NCBI GenBank assembly: GCA_023410055.1
Contig: JAEYQK010000113.1
Location: 1 to 41,090, forward strand
DNA length: 41,090 nt
Origin: Acidobacteriota bacterium
GTDB lineage: Bacteria > Acidobacteriota > Terriglobia > Terriglobales > Acidobacteriaceae
Reading direction: 5' to 3'
This document shows, piece by piece, positions 23,631-32,244 of the stretch. Position 1 is the first letter of the stretch; every line of letters begins with the position of its first letter. A program made the translations under genes and the position numbers. The notes beneath the pieces were generated by a model. It saw only the letters and a program-made list of their open reading frames with translations, was not told where the DNA came from and did not search any database.

Positions 23631-24596
23631 ATGCCAGTCGAATCCAATCGGCTTGATTCCCATGTAACGGAGATGTGGCCTGCATTGCCGCTCTCCGAGT
23701 GGAAAGAAACGTGCGATACGCTTCACATGTGGACGCAGATTGTCGGCAAGATCCGCACAGCCCTCTCGGCTCCGCTCAACCATTATTGGCACTCGACGCT
23801 CTACGTCAGCCCGCGCGGCCTGACGACTTCTTCGATACCTTACGGCAACGGTGTCTTCGAGATAGAATTCGATTTCGTGCACCACAACGTCGTAGTCCGC
23901 GCCAGTGATGGAGCCCTCAAATCTGTCCCGATGTTCCCGCGCTCGGTCGCCGACTTCTATTCTGAGTTCATGGCAACCTTGCATTCCATGTCCATTGACG
24001 TGAAAATATGGACCATGCCGCAGGAGTTTCCCGAGCCGATCCCCTTCGATCAGGATCGCCAACATGCCTCCTACGACGCACGTTACGTTCAGCGCTTCTG
24101 GCGAATTTTGCTGACCGTTGATGGCATGCTCAAGCGCTTCCGCAGCCAATTCATCGGCAAGTGCAGTCCAGTGCACTTTTTCTGGGGTAGCTTCGACTTG
24201 GCGGTGACCCGCTTCTCCGGACGCCCTGCACCCGAACGTGCCGGTGCCGATCCCGTAACCCGCGAAGCCTATTCGCACGAGTGCAGCAGCGTCGGGTGGT
24301 GGCCCGGTGGAGGGCCTTCGAAAGACGCAGCGTTTTACGCCTACACCGCCCCCGCTCCCGAAGGATACGCCCAGGCCAAAGTGGAACCTGAGAACGCCTT
24401 CTTCAACAGCGACTTCGGCGAATTCATCCTTCCCTATGACGACGTACGGCAGGCCCTGCTTCCAGAAGAAATGCTGATCGCCTTCATGCAGAGCACCTAC
24501 GAAGCCGGTGCCAATCTTGCCCATTGGGATCGTCCCAATCTTGAACGCACCGAAGCAGACAATATCGCCCTCGGCCGCCTCGGCAAGACCGCCTGA
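23631..24596 (+). CDS. DUF5996 family protein
   Basis: 321 residues from the ATG at 23631. Typical blocks of this uncharacterised family are WPALPLSEWKETCDTLHMW near the start, then HYWHSTLYVSPRGLTT, FEIEFDFVHH, the SPVHFFWGSFDLAVTRFSG segment, SHECSSVGWWPGG, and the final AHWDRPNLER. No signal peptide or membrane helix is seen, so it is probably cytoplasmic; the many Trp and His residues suggest a binding or enzymatic pocket, but no function is known. The frame is open upstream to 23451, but that part lacks family resemblance. The next gene follows at 63 bases. Confidence 0.82.
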   Translation: MPVESNRLDSHVTEMWPALPLSEWKETCDTLHMWTQIVGKIRTALSAPLNHYWHSTLYVSPRGLTTSSIPYGNGVFEIEFDFVHHNVVVRASDGALKSVPMFPRSVADFYSEFMATLHSMSIDVKIWTMPQEFPEPIPFDQDRQHASYDARYVQRFWRILLTVDGMLKRFRSQFIGKCSPVHFFWGSFDLAVTRFSGRPAPERAGADPVTREAYSHECSSVGWWPGGGPSKDAAFYAYTAPAPEGYAQAKVEPENAFFNSDFGEFILPYDDVRQALLPEEMLIAFMQSTYEAGANLAHWDRPNLERTEADNIALGRLGKTA

Positions 24597-24659
24597 CGGA
24601 CTCTGATCTGGCTTTAATCTTCTTGAGGAATAGCGCGGAACTGTTTAAGCTTTCGAACC

Positions 24660-25742
24660 ATGATCACCGCGCCATTATCAGCTACCGATACGTTCAACCC
24701 TGCCATGGAGCGAACGAAGCAGTTGCTGTTTAAGCCGTTTCGTTTCGCCGTATGGTGGCGCATCGCGTTCCTCGCGCTATTCACGGGAGAACTCTCGGGC
24801 AGCAAGTTCAATTTCAACTTGCCCAGCGACTTTCGTATGCCCTCCCGAAACAACTCGTCGCAATCTTTTGCGGGCAGCTTGCCGTTTCACATGCCTCCGT
24901 GGCATGAGTTGATCCCCTTCATCATTCTCGGGGCACTCGTCCTTGTTGCACTGATGCTCGTGTTGATTTACGTCTCGAGCATCTTGCGCTTCGTTCTTTT
25001 TGACGCCGTGCTCTCAGGCAACGTCCGTATCCGCCAAGGCTGGCAGAGATGGCGTGAGCGCGGCCAACTCTTCTTCCCCTGGCAGATCGGCTACATGTTG
25101 ATAATGTTCGCCGTCTTCGGCGTGGTGTTTGGGATTCCCGTCTTCATGGCCTGGCGCGCCGGATTGTTTAGGAATCCAAGCCAGAACCTCGGCACGCTGA
25201 TACTCGGCGGTTTGGCCCTGTTCGTAGTCATGTTGGTGGTCGTACTGGCGGGACTGGTCGTTTTTGTCCTTACGAAGGACTTCGTCGTGCCGATCATGGC
25301 TTTCGAAGGCGTTGGGCCCATAGATGGATGGCGGCGTCTGAAGCTGATGATCAGCGCCAACAAGGGCTCCTATGCTGGATACCTTGGCTTTAAGGCCGTC
25401 CTTGCGATTGCAGCCGGTATTGTCGTAAGCATAATCGGGATTGTGATTTTTCTTATCGTGCTGGTTCCGATTGTCATCATCGCAGTCGTGGTCGGAGTTG
25501 CTGGCTCGACTGGCGGGGCTGGTCTCAGCGCCCTTGCCCTGACAGCCCTGATCCTTGGCGGCATCGCAGTAGGCCTGCTTCTGTTATTCGTGATGTCGAT
25601 GATTTCCGTTCCGGTCGTTGTCTTCTTCCAGTCGTACGCGCTGCACTTCTTCGGTTCGCGTTACGAACCCTTGCGCGCAGTGATGTATCCGGACACTCCG
25701 CCGCAAATACCGCCCGGATTCACCCCTCAACCCGCAATGTAA
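24660..25742 (+). CDS. Multi-pass membrane protein, unknown
   Basis: 360 residues with about six transmembrane helices: near 85-110, 140-165, 175-205, 240-275, 285-320 and a shorter one before 335. The N-terminal region contains FKPFRFAVWWRIAFLALFTGE followed by a Ser/Asn-rich loop, and the C-terminal part has FVMSMISVPVVVFFQSYALHFF. The layout resembles the large uncharacterised DUF7544/GDPD-membrane-like families with repeated gating helices, but I cannot assign a family. No ribosome binding site is obvious before the ATG at 24660. It shares orientation with the DUF5996 gene. Confidence 0.75.
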   Translation: MITAPLSATDTFNPAMERTKQLLFKPFRFAVWWRIAFLALFTGELSGSKFNFNLPSDFRMPSRNNSSQSFAGSLPFHMPPWHELIPFIILGALVLVALMLVLIYVSSILRFVLFDAVLSGNVRIRQGWQRWRERGQLFFPWQIGYMLIMFAVFGVVFGIPVFMAWRAGLFRNPSQNLGTLILGGLALFVVMLVVVLAGLVVFVLTKDFVVPIMAFEGVGPIDGWRRLKLMISANKGSYAGYLGFKAVLAIAAGIVVSIIGIVIFLIVLVPIVIIAVVVGVAGSTGGAGLSALALTALILGGIAVGLLLLFVMSMISVPVVVFFQSYALHFFGSRYEPLRAVMYPDTPPQIPPGFTPQPAM

Positions 25743-25748
25743 GTGCAC

Positions 25749-25777
25749 AAAAGGAAAACGGCCGCGATAAGCGGCCG
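25749..25777 (-). terminator. Intrinsic terminator of purF
   Basis: On the minus strand CGGCCGC-TTATC-GCGGCCG is a 7-bp GC stem directly followed by TTTTCCTTTT. It lies about 40 bases after the purF stop. Confidence 0.85.
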
Positions 25778-25782
25778 CTCCA

Positions 25783-25813
25783 CAACTGAGAACCGAGAAC
25801 TGACTACTAAGAA
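25783..25813 (-). repeat. GTTCTCAG-type repeat after purF
   Basis: Read on the minus strand, the stop codon is followed by repeated GTTCTCAG/GTTCTCGG words, a diverged version of the GTACTCAG repeat found after purL and after the YihY gene. Confidence 0.5.
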
Positions 25814-27238
25814 CTATCCTTTCCCTATCAACACCATCTGCGGCTCAACCTTGATGGTCTCTGTCGGATAGTCGCCCGTGTAACACGCGGTGCAGTACGT
25901 CGTGTTCTCACCCTCGGCGCACGCCTTCTTGAGTCCGGACAGTGAGAGATACGCGAGCGAGTCCGCGCCAATGAACTCGCAAATCTCCTCAATCGACTTG
26001 TTCGCTGCGATCAGTTGCTTTTTGCTCGGTGTGTCCACGCCGTAGTAGCAGGGTGAAATCGTTGGCGGACACGAAATCCTCATGTGCACTTCTTTCGCGC
26101 CGGCGCTGCGAATCATGCGTACGATCTTCTTGCTTGTCGTCCCGCGCACGATGGAATCGTCGATGAGGACAACCCGCTTGCCCTCGATGATGTTGCGCAC
26201 CGGGTTGAGTTTCAGACGAACGCCGAAATCGCGCATGCCCTGTTCCGGTTCGATGAACGTGCGACCTACGTAGTGGCTGCGCACCAGTCCGACGCGAAAC
26301 GGGATTCCACTTTCAGCTGCAAAGCCGACCGCAGCGGGAACTCCCGAGTCCGGGACAGCGACGACGATATCGGCGCCAACGGCCGACTCGCGCGCGAGTT
26401 GGCGCCCCATGGCTTCCCGGCTCTCGTTTACCGCGCGGCCAAAAACGAAGCTGTCCGGGCGCGAGAAGTACACGTGCTCAAAGATGCAAGCAGTCTGTTT
26501 CAACGCCGGAGCGAACTGGCGCGAATACATACCCTCGTTGCCGACGACCACCATCTCGCCCGGCTTTACGTCCCGAATAAATTCCGCACCAATCAGGTCA
26601 AATGCCGTGCTCTCGGACGCGAACACTGTCGTCTCTTTGCGTGAGGGAGGTACCGGTGGAATCTTGCCGATGGAAAGCGGCCTGAAACCTCGCGGATCCC
26701 GTGCCGCAATCACCCGGTCTGCCGTCAGGATCACGAGTGAGAAAGCGCCTTCGATCTGTCGCAATGCGTCCGCGATTGAATCGATCAGCGTCTCTTCTTT
26801 CGAGTGGGCGATCAGATGCAGAATGACTTCGGTGTCGCTGGTCGTCTGAAAGATCGATCCACCGCGCTCGAGTCTGGAGCGTATCTGCCCGGCATTCACC
26901 AGGTTGCCGTTATGGGCAACGGCAATCGAGCCCTTACAGCATTCCACCCGCAGCGGCTGACAATTCAACAGCGCGGAGTCACCCGTTGTCGAGTAGCGTG
27001 TGTGGCCAATCGCCAGCCAGCCCTTCAGCTTTTCGAGCACTGGAGCCGTGAAGATATCCCCCACCAGGCCCATGCCGCGATGCGTGCTGATGGTTTCGCC
27101 ATTCGCCGCACAGATCCCCGCCGACTCCTGTCCGCGATGCTGGAGCGCGTGAAGACCCAGGTAGGCCAGTTTCGCCGCTTCCGGATTCTGGTAAACGGCG
27201 ACTACGCCGCACTCGTCTTTGAATTTGTCGAATGCCAT
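25814..27238 (-). CDS. purF: Amidophosphoribosyltransferase PurF
   Basis: Transfers the amide nitrogen of glutamine to PRPP to make phosphoribosylamine, the first committed purine step. A short propeptide of nine residues precedes Cys10, the glutaminase nucleophile that becomes the N-terminal residue. The Ntn-amidotransferase domain has HTRYST, NGNLVN and the SDTEVI block; the PRPP motif VVLIDDSIVRGTTS is present. The cysteine-containing segments ending in TTYCTACYTGDYP suit the iron-sulphur type found in Bacillus. 474 residues, normal length. It lies downstream of purL on the same strand, and its start codon is abutted by the GTACTCAG repeat with no Shine-Dalgarno visible. Confidence 0.97.
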   Translation of the reverse strand: MAFDKFKDECGVVAVYQNPEAAKLAYLGLHALQHRGQESAGICAANGETISTHRGMGLVGDIFTAPVLEKLKGWLAIGHTRYSTTGDSALLNCQPLRVECCKGSIAVAHNGNLVNAGQIRSRLERGGSIFQTTSDTEVILHLIAHSKEETLIDSIADALRQIEGAFSLVILTADRVIAARDPRGFRPLSIGKIPPVPPSRKETTVFASESTAFDLIGAEFIRDVKPGEMVVVGNEGMYSRQFAPALKQTACIFEHVYFSRPDSFVFGRAVNESREAMGRQLARESAVGADIVVAVPDSGVPAAVGFAAESGIPFRVGLVRSHYVGRTFIEPEQGMRDFGVRLKLNPVRNIIEGKRVVLIDDSIVRGTTSKKIVRMIRSAGAKEVHMRISCPPTISPCYYGVDTPSKKQLIAANKSIEEICEFIGADSLAYLSLSGLKKACAEGENTTYCTACYTGDYPTETIKVEPQMVLIGKG

Positions 27239-27240
27239 TC

Positions 27241-27327
27241 GAGTACTCAGTACTCGGTACTCAGTACTCAGAATCAGTGATGTTCAGCAACAACAACTGA
27301 GTACTGAGTACTAGGTACTGAGTACTT
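27241..27327. repeat. Large inverted GTACTCAG repeat between purL and purF
   Basis: Two 31-base arms (27241-27271 and 27297-27327) made of GTACTCAG words are inverted copies with about 27 matches and a 25-base spacer. Folded as RNA they form a very stable hairpin that fills nearly the whole 94-base purL-purF gap. Confidence 0.85.
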
Positions 27328-27332
27328 CCTTT

Positions 27333-29726
27333 TTAGCTTCTCTGCAAAACTTCCGGCACGAGCTTCTCTTCCGTCTCCACGTGCAGCGCCTTTTCCAGTG
27401 CGTGCGCCCAAGCTTCTTTCAACTCCGCGATGGGTGCGGACACGACGGCCTTGCCGTTGATCTTGAACTCAAACTGCTGGGGAACGGTTTCGCCGATCTG
27501 GTCTGCCGCTATTCCGTATTTTACGGCAATCCGGCGAACTTGTTCTACGTTCTCCGGCGCGCAGCTCACGACGATGCGGCTGGCGTCTTCACCGAAAAGC
27601 ACGAATTCAGCAGGGAGTTCCTCATTCTCTAGATTCACCCGTACGCCGATGTTCTTCAGAAAACCAGATTCCGCCAGCGCCACCGCCAGACCGCCATCGG
27701 AGCAGTCATGAGCGCTGTCGACCAGTCCGGAGTTGATGATTTCTACGATGGCCTTCTGCAGCGCGGCTTCTTTCTCCAAGTCCAACTCCGGCGGATAGCC
27801 CCACACCGCGCCGAGTATCTCCTTCGCGTACTCCGAAGAGCCAAACTCGGCTTCGACGTCGGTGACATCGGCCTCTTCGCCAGCATGCAGCAGAACGACA
27901 GCTTTGCCCGTTTCGCGGAAGTTCGGCTTTGCGGCCTTCGAGACGTCTTCCAGCACGCCGACGATGCCGATTACCGGAGTCGGATAGATTCCCTCGCCGA
28001 GCGTTTCGTTATAGAAGCTGACGTTGCCGCCCGTAATCGGCGATTCGAGCTCCTCGCAGGCCTTCGTGATCCCATCGATCGCTTGCGAGAACTGCCACAT
28101 TATGTGCGGCTTCTCGGGATTGCCGAAATTCAAACAGTTCGTCGCTGCCACCGGAGTCGCACCCGTACACGCCACGTTGCGGGCTGATTCAGCCACCGCA
28201 TGCATGGCACCCAGCTTCGGATCCAGCCAGCACCAGCGCCCGTTGCCATCGAGCGCCATCGCCAGACCACGCTTCGTTGGTGGAATCGGATTGTCGGCGT
28301 GCTGCGGAGCGTTGTCCTTGATTCTGATCACACCCGCATCGGTGAACCCCGGTCCTTCAACGGTATTCGTCTGCACCATCGAGTCGTACTGCTCATAGAC
28401 CCAGCGTGTGGACGCGATATTCGGCGACGCGAGCAGCGTCTTGAAGTTCGCCGTCAAATCAGCGGCCTGGCCCAGCTTGATCGACTCAGGCATCTCGCGC
28501 TCAACTGGAGTCTCCCAACGCTCCATCGGACGTTTGTATAAAGGTGCTTCATCGGTCAGCGCGGGATTGGGAATTTCAGCCACAACCTCGCCGTGCTGCT
28601 TCACCCGCATCTTGTTTTCGGGGATGACCTCACCGACGATGACGCCATCGAGCCCCCATTTGCGGAAGACGCTCAGAACTTCTTCTTCGCGGCCCTTGTC
28701 GGCGACCAGCAGCATGCGTTCCTGCGACTCGCTCAGCATGATCTCGTAGGCGCTCATTCCGGTTTCACGCTGCGGAACCTTGTCCAGTTCAATCTCGAGT
28801 CCGACGCCGCCGCGCCCGCCCATTTCGCATGTCGAGCAGGTAAGTCCGGCCGCGCCCATGTCTTGGATACCGACGACCGCGCCGGTCTCCATTGCCTCCA
28901 AGCAGGCTTCCAGCAGCAACTTCTCCATGAATGGATCGCCCACCTGTACGTTGGGACGCTTCTCTTCTGATCCCTCGTGGAACTCCTCGCTGGCCATCGT
29001 CGCGCCGTGAATACCGTCGCGCCCGGTCTTCGATCCGACATAGATCACGGGGTTCCCCACGCCCGCCGCTTTCGCGTAAAAGATCTTGTCACGGCGCATG
29101 AGGCCCATGGCGAATGCGTTCACCAGAGGATTGCCGTTGTAGCAGCTTTCGAACTTGGTCTCGCCACCTACATTCGGCACGCCAAAGCAGTTGCCGTACG
29201 ACGCCACCCCGCTCACGATTCCTTCCATGATGGAGTGGTTCTTGTGGAGCGTGGCCTCGTCCTCGGCCGCACCGTTCGTAGCGCCGGACTCCAGTCCGGC
29301 AGCCTTCTTCACAATCGGCCCAAATCTGAGCGAATCCATCACCGCCACAGGACGCGCGCCCATGGTGAAAATGTCGCGCAGAATGCCGCCGACGCCGGTC
29401 GTGGCACCCTGAAACGGCTCTACGAACGAGGGATGATTGTGCGACTCGATCTTGAACGCGCACGCCCAGCCGTCGCCGATGTCGATGATGCCCGCGTTCT
29501 CGCCCGGTCCCTGCATCACGAGCTTGCTCCGCGTCGGCAGCCGCTTCAAATGCACGCGCGACGACTTATAGGAGCAATGTTCGCTCCACATAACGCTGAA
29601 AATTCCCAGCTCCGTCATGGACGGCTCGCGGCCCAGCAGGCGGATGATCTTCTGGTACTCCTCGGGCGTAATACCGTGGTCTTTGACTACTTCCGGCGTG
29701 ATCTTCGTATCAGGGGAAACGCTCAT
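27333..29726 (-). CDS. purL: Phosphoribosylformylglycinamidine synthase subunit PurL
   Basis: ATP-dependent amidation of FGAR to FGAM, the fourth purine step; this is the small PurL that works with PurQ and PurS. The 797 residues show the conserved WSEHCSYKSS block, GDGWACAFKIESHNHPS (near 80-96), RDIFTMGARPVA and GVASYGNCFGVPNVGG in the first half, then the second synthetase half with TPVAATNCLNFGNPEKP and SPITGGNVSFYNE, and SAHDCSDGGLAVALAES near the end. The segment KKAAGLESGATNGAA is an insertion encoded by the palindromic repeat shared with trmFO. It is the first of two genes, with purF next. Confidence 0.97.
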   Translation of the reverse strand: MSVSPDTKITPEVVKDHGITPEEYQKIIRLLGREPSMTELGIFSVMWSEHCSYKSSRVHLKRLPTRSKLVMQGPGENAGIIDIGDGWACAFKIESHNHPSFVEPFQGATTGVGGILRDIFTMGARPVAVMDSLRFGPIVKKAAGLESGATNGAAEDEATLHKNHSIMEGIVSGVASYGNCFGVPNVGGETKFESCYNGNPLVNAFAMGLMRRDKIFYAKAAGVGNPVIYVGSKTGRDGIHGATMASEEFHEGSEEKRPNVQVGDPFMEKLLLEACLEAMETGAVVGIQDMGAAGLTCSTCEMGGRGGVGLEIELDKVPQRETGMSAYEIMLSESQERMLLVADKGREEEVLSVFRKWGLDGVIVGEVIPENKMRVKQHGEVVAEIPNPALTDEAPLYKRPMERWETPVEREMPESIKLGQAADLTANFKTLLASPNIASTRWVYEQYDSMVQTNTVEGPGFTDAGVIRIKDNAPQHADNPIPPTKRGLAMALDGNGRWCWLDPKLGAMHAVAESARNVACTGATPVAATNCLNFGNPEKPHIMWQFSQAIDGITKACEELESPITGGNVSFYNETLGEGIYPTPVIGIVGVLEDVSKAAKPNFRETGKAVVLLHAGEEADVTDVEAEFGSSEYAKEILGAVWGYPPELDLEKEAALQKAIVEIINSGLVDSAHDCSDGGLAVALAESGFLKNIGVRVNLENEELPAEFVLFGEDASRIVVSCAPENVEQVRRIAVKYGIAADQIGETVPQQFEFKINGKAVVSAPIAELKEAWAHALEKALHVETEEKLVPEVLQRS
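29278..29300 (+). repeat. REP-like palindrome inside purL
   Basis: Identical over 23 bases to 21443-21465 in trmFO. It is read on the other coding strand here and gives the residues AAGLESGAT. It falls in a stretch of PurL that is variable among homologues. Confidence 0.85.
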
Positions 29727-29920
29727 TTCGTGCCTCTAAATGTATTGTCGCACGAGGGAACGTCGTTTTGACGAGAGAGAGTTCGGGCTGACGAAGAAAG
29801 GTGTTTCTGGCCGGAATCTCCCGCGCTTTCGCTTACTTTCGTTACTCTTTCCGCCTAATCCTGTGTGTTACGATACAGAGTTCTGGAACAACATACCTGC
29901 TTTATTTATGGCCACTTATC

Positions 29921-32152
29921 ATGACCAAGCGCCTGCTATTTTGTCTCACTGTAATCCTGTTGTGCTTGCAATCCTTAGCGCAAGACAAGAAGGAAGTCCT
30001 CCACATTCCGCGTGTTACACGCGCTCCCAAGCTTGCGGACTTCCTTAACGGCACCCCTCGCGAAGCCGAAGCAGTCGTAACCGATTTCATTCAGATGGAT
30101 CCGGTGGACGGCGCTCCCGTGTCGCAGAAGACCACGGCCTACCTGTCCTACGACGACAAGAACCTCTATGTCGGCTGGATCTGCAAAGACGATCCTTCGA
30201 AGATCCGCGCCCGCATCGCACGTCGCAAGGACATCATGAACGACGATCGTGTGACCATCAACATCGATACTTTCCACGATCGCAAACACGCCTTCTGGTT
30301 CGACACCAATCCCTACGGCGTTCAGATGGAGGGACGCGGAACGGACGGGCAACCCGACGACCTGAATTTCGAAACTCTCTGGTACACCGACGGCCAGCTT
30401 ACAGAAGATGGATACGTTGTCCTGCAAACGATCCCCTTTCGCAGTCTTCGATTCCCCAGTGCCGACGTTCAGAAGTGGGCCATAGCCCTTGGCCGCTACA
30501 TCGGCCGCAATAACGAATTCGCCTGGTGGCCCCACATTACTCGCGATCTTTCTCCTCAGTGGGTCGGGCAGTTCGCCGACGTAGAGATGACGGAGAAGGT
30601 ATCCCCCGGTCGCAACATGCAGTTCATTCCCTACGGACTGCTCTCCAATGGGCGCTTCCTCGATCCGGCCACCGGCTTCAGGAAAGAGACCGAATATAGA
30701 GGTGGCCTCGATAGCAAGGTCGTCTTCAAGGACGCGCTTACTCTGGACGTCACCGTCAATCCCGACTTCAGCCAGATTGAGTCAGATGAACCGCGGGTCA
30801 CAGTCAACCAGCGCTATGAGGTGACATACCCCGAAAAGCGGCCCTTTTTCATGGAGAACGCCCAGTTGTTCAACACCCCAGAACAGCTTTTCTTCTCCCG
30901 CCGCATCACCGACCCCCAGTTTGGTACCCGCCTGACTGGCACGGTTGGCCGCTGGATGGTCGGCTTCCTTGTTGCAGACGACCGTGCTCTCGGGAAGGCC
31001 CTCTCCGAAGAAGATACTTATTACAACGAGCGAGCCATTGATGCCGTGTTCCGCGTAGAGCGCGAGTTCGGCAAGCAGTCGCACATCGGAGCCTTCGTCA
31101 CAAGCCGCGACTTCGGATCAAGCTTTAATCGCGTTGCTTCGCTCGACGCCCGAATCGGTCTTCCAAACAACTGGATTTTCAGCGCGCAGGTGAGCCGTAG
31201 CACCGACCGGCAAATAGACGGGACTACTCTTTCCGGCCCTGCTTATTACGCAAAGATTTCGACCGAAAAGCAGCACTATTCGCTTTCATCCACTTTTACC
31301 GACCGCAGTCCCGGATTCCGTGCTGCTCTCGGCTACATCCCGCGAGTCGACATCCGTGAGCACAAGAACTATGCATCGTACCGCTGGCGCCCAAAACAGG
31401 GCTTCATTGTCGATTTCGGCCCTTCGGTATCCCAAGGCGTGAATTGGAATCGCGCCGGTCGCGTTCAGGATTGGTGGGTTAATCCCGAGTTTGATATCGA
31501 GCTAAAGCGTGGCAGCTACATCGGCGTCAACTACCAGCGGTCGTTTGAGCTCTTTCAGAACCTCGAATTCCGGAAGCACTGGACCGATGTCTGGGGCTCA
31601 TCTGAAATCTTCAAGTGGCTTGGCTTCAACGCCGATTTCGGCCGCGGCAAGGGCGTGAACTACTATCCTGCCGCCGGCCTTCTGCCATTTCTGGGTGACG
31701 CGACTTCGGGCTCACTTGGTTTCACGCTGCGGCCACAACCGCGTCTGAAACTAAGCCAGTCGTACATCTACTCGCGACTGGCGGCGGAGGAAGCCTCGGT
31801 GCCATCCTCGGTCTCGAGCTCGCGCACGCTGTTTAACAACCACATCATTCGCTCCAAGATGAACTACCAGTTCAGTCGCGAACTCTCATTGCGGGCCATT
31901 GTGGATTACAACGCGGTGCTGCCCAACCCTACGCTTGTTGACATCGACAATTCCGCAAAACGCATCGGCACCGACCTGCTGCTAACTTACTTGCTTCACC
32001 CCGGCACGGCGGTCTATGTCGGCTACAACAACACGTTCGAAAACGTGAACTACAGTCTGTTGGAATCGCCAGCGTACCGTTACACCAACACGCCCGGAAC
32101 GATGACTGGTCGGCAGTTTTTTGTGAAAGTCAGCTACTTGTTCCGATACTAG
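29921..32152 (+). CDS. Carbohydrate-binding family 9-like domain with outer-membrane beta-barrel
   Basis: 743 residues from the ATG at 29921. A signal peptide (about 1-20, LLCLQSLA-Q) exports it. The first 190 residues of the mature protein resemble the DOMON/CBM9-like sugar or haem-binding domain, with NLYVGWICKDDPSKIRARI and DRVTINIDTFHDR blocks. The rest resembles DUF5916: alternating aromatic beta-strands such as EKRPFFMENAQLF and VTVNPDFSQIESD, ending in FFVKVSYLFRY, a C-terminal aromatic strand typical for BAM-assembled barrels. The family is common in Bacteroidetes and Acidobacteria; the role is unknown, with uptake or protein secretion suspected. A hairpin right after the stop (32164-32188) may terminate it. 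Confidence 0.82.
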   Translation: MTKRLLFCLTVILLCLQSLAQDKKEVLHIPRVTRAPKLADFLNGTPREAEAVVTDFIQMDPVDGAPVSQKTTAYLSYDDKNLYVGWICKDDPSKIRARIARRKDIMNDDRVTINIDTFHDRKHAFWFDTNPYGVQMEGRGTDGQPDDLNFETLWYTDGQLTEDGYVVLQTIPFRSLRFPSADVQKWAIALGRYIGRNNEFAWWPHITRDLSPQWVGQFADVEMTEKVSPGRNMQFIPYGLLSNGRFLDPATGFRKETEYRGGLDSKVVFKDALTLDVTVNPDFSQIESDEPRVTVNQRYEVTYPEKRPFFMENAQLFNTPEQLFFSRRITDPQFGTRLTGTVGRWMVGFLVADDRALGKALSEEDTYYNERAIDAVFRVEREFGKQSHIGAFVTSRDFGSSFNRVASLDARIGLPNNWIFSAQVSRSTDRQIDGTTLSGPAYYAKISTEKQHYSLSSTFTDRSPGFRAALGYIPRVDIREHKNYASYRWRPKQGFIVDFGPSVSQGVNWNRAGRVQDWWVNPEFDIELKRGSYIGVNYQRSFELFQNLEFRKHWTDVWGSSEIFKWLGFNADFGRGKGVNYYPAAGLLPFLGDATSGSLGFTLRPQPRLKLSQSYIYSRLAAEEASVPSSVSSSRTLFNNHIIRSKMNYQFSRELSLRAIVDYNAVLPNPTLVDIDNSAKRIGTDLLLTYLLHPGTAVYVGYNNTFENVNYSLLESPAYRYTNTPGTMTGRQFFVKVSYLFRY

Positions 32153-32163
32153 CTGTTGGGGAA

Positions 32164-32188
32164 GGGGCACGGCTTCAGGCTGTGCCCC
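32164..32188 (+). terminator. Hairpin after the beta-barrel gene
   Basis: GGGGCAC (32164-32170) pairs with GTGCCCC (32182-32188), extended inward by GGC/GCT with one wobble, 5-base loop. It begins 12 bases past the stop; no U tract follows. Confidence 0.5.
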
Positions 32189-32211
32189 AAGACTTGCGGT
32201 AGAGAGTTCTT

Positions 32212-32244
32212 CTGAGTACTGAGTACTGAGTACCGAGTACTTCC
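32212..32244 (-). repeat. GTACTCAG repeat after the YihY gene
   Basis: Four tandem words of the form GAGTACTGAGTAC and GAGTACCGAGTAC. On the minus strand it begins AGGAAGTACTC right after the YihY stop, the same beginning as the copy after purL. Confidence 0.8.

Noticed and set aside
27241..27327. Considered as a CRISPR array
   Set aside because: The words are directly adjacent without spacers, form one inverted pair, and no cas gene is near.
28977..29771. A 264-codon open frame antisense to purL
   Set aside because: It is a shadow; PurL is complete on the minus strand with all conserved blocks.
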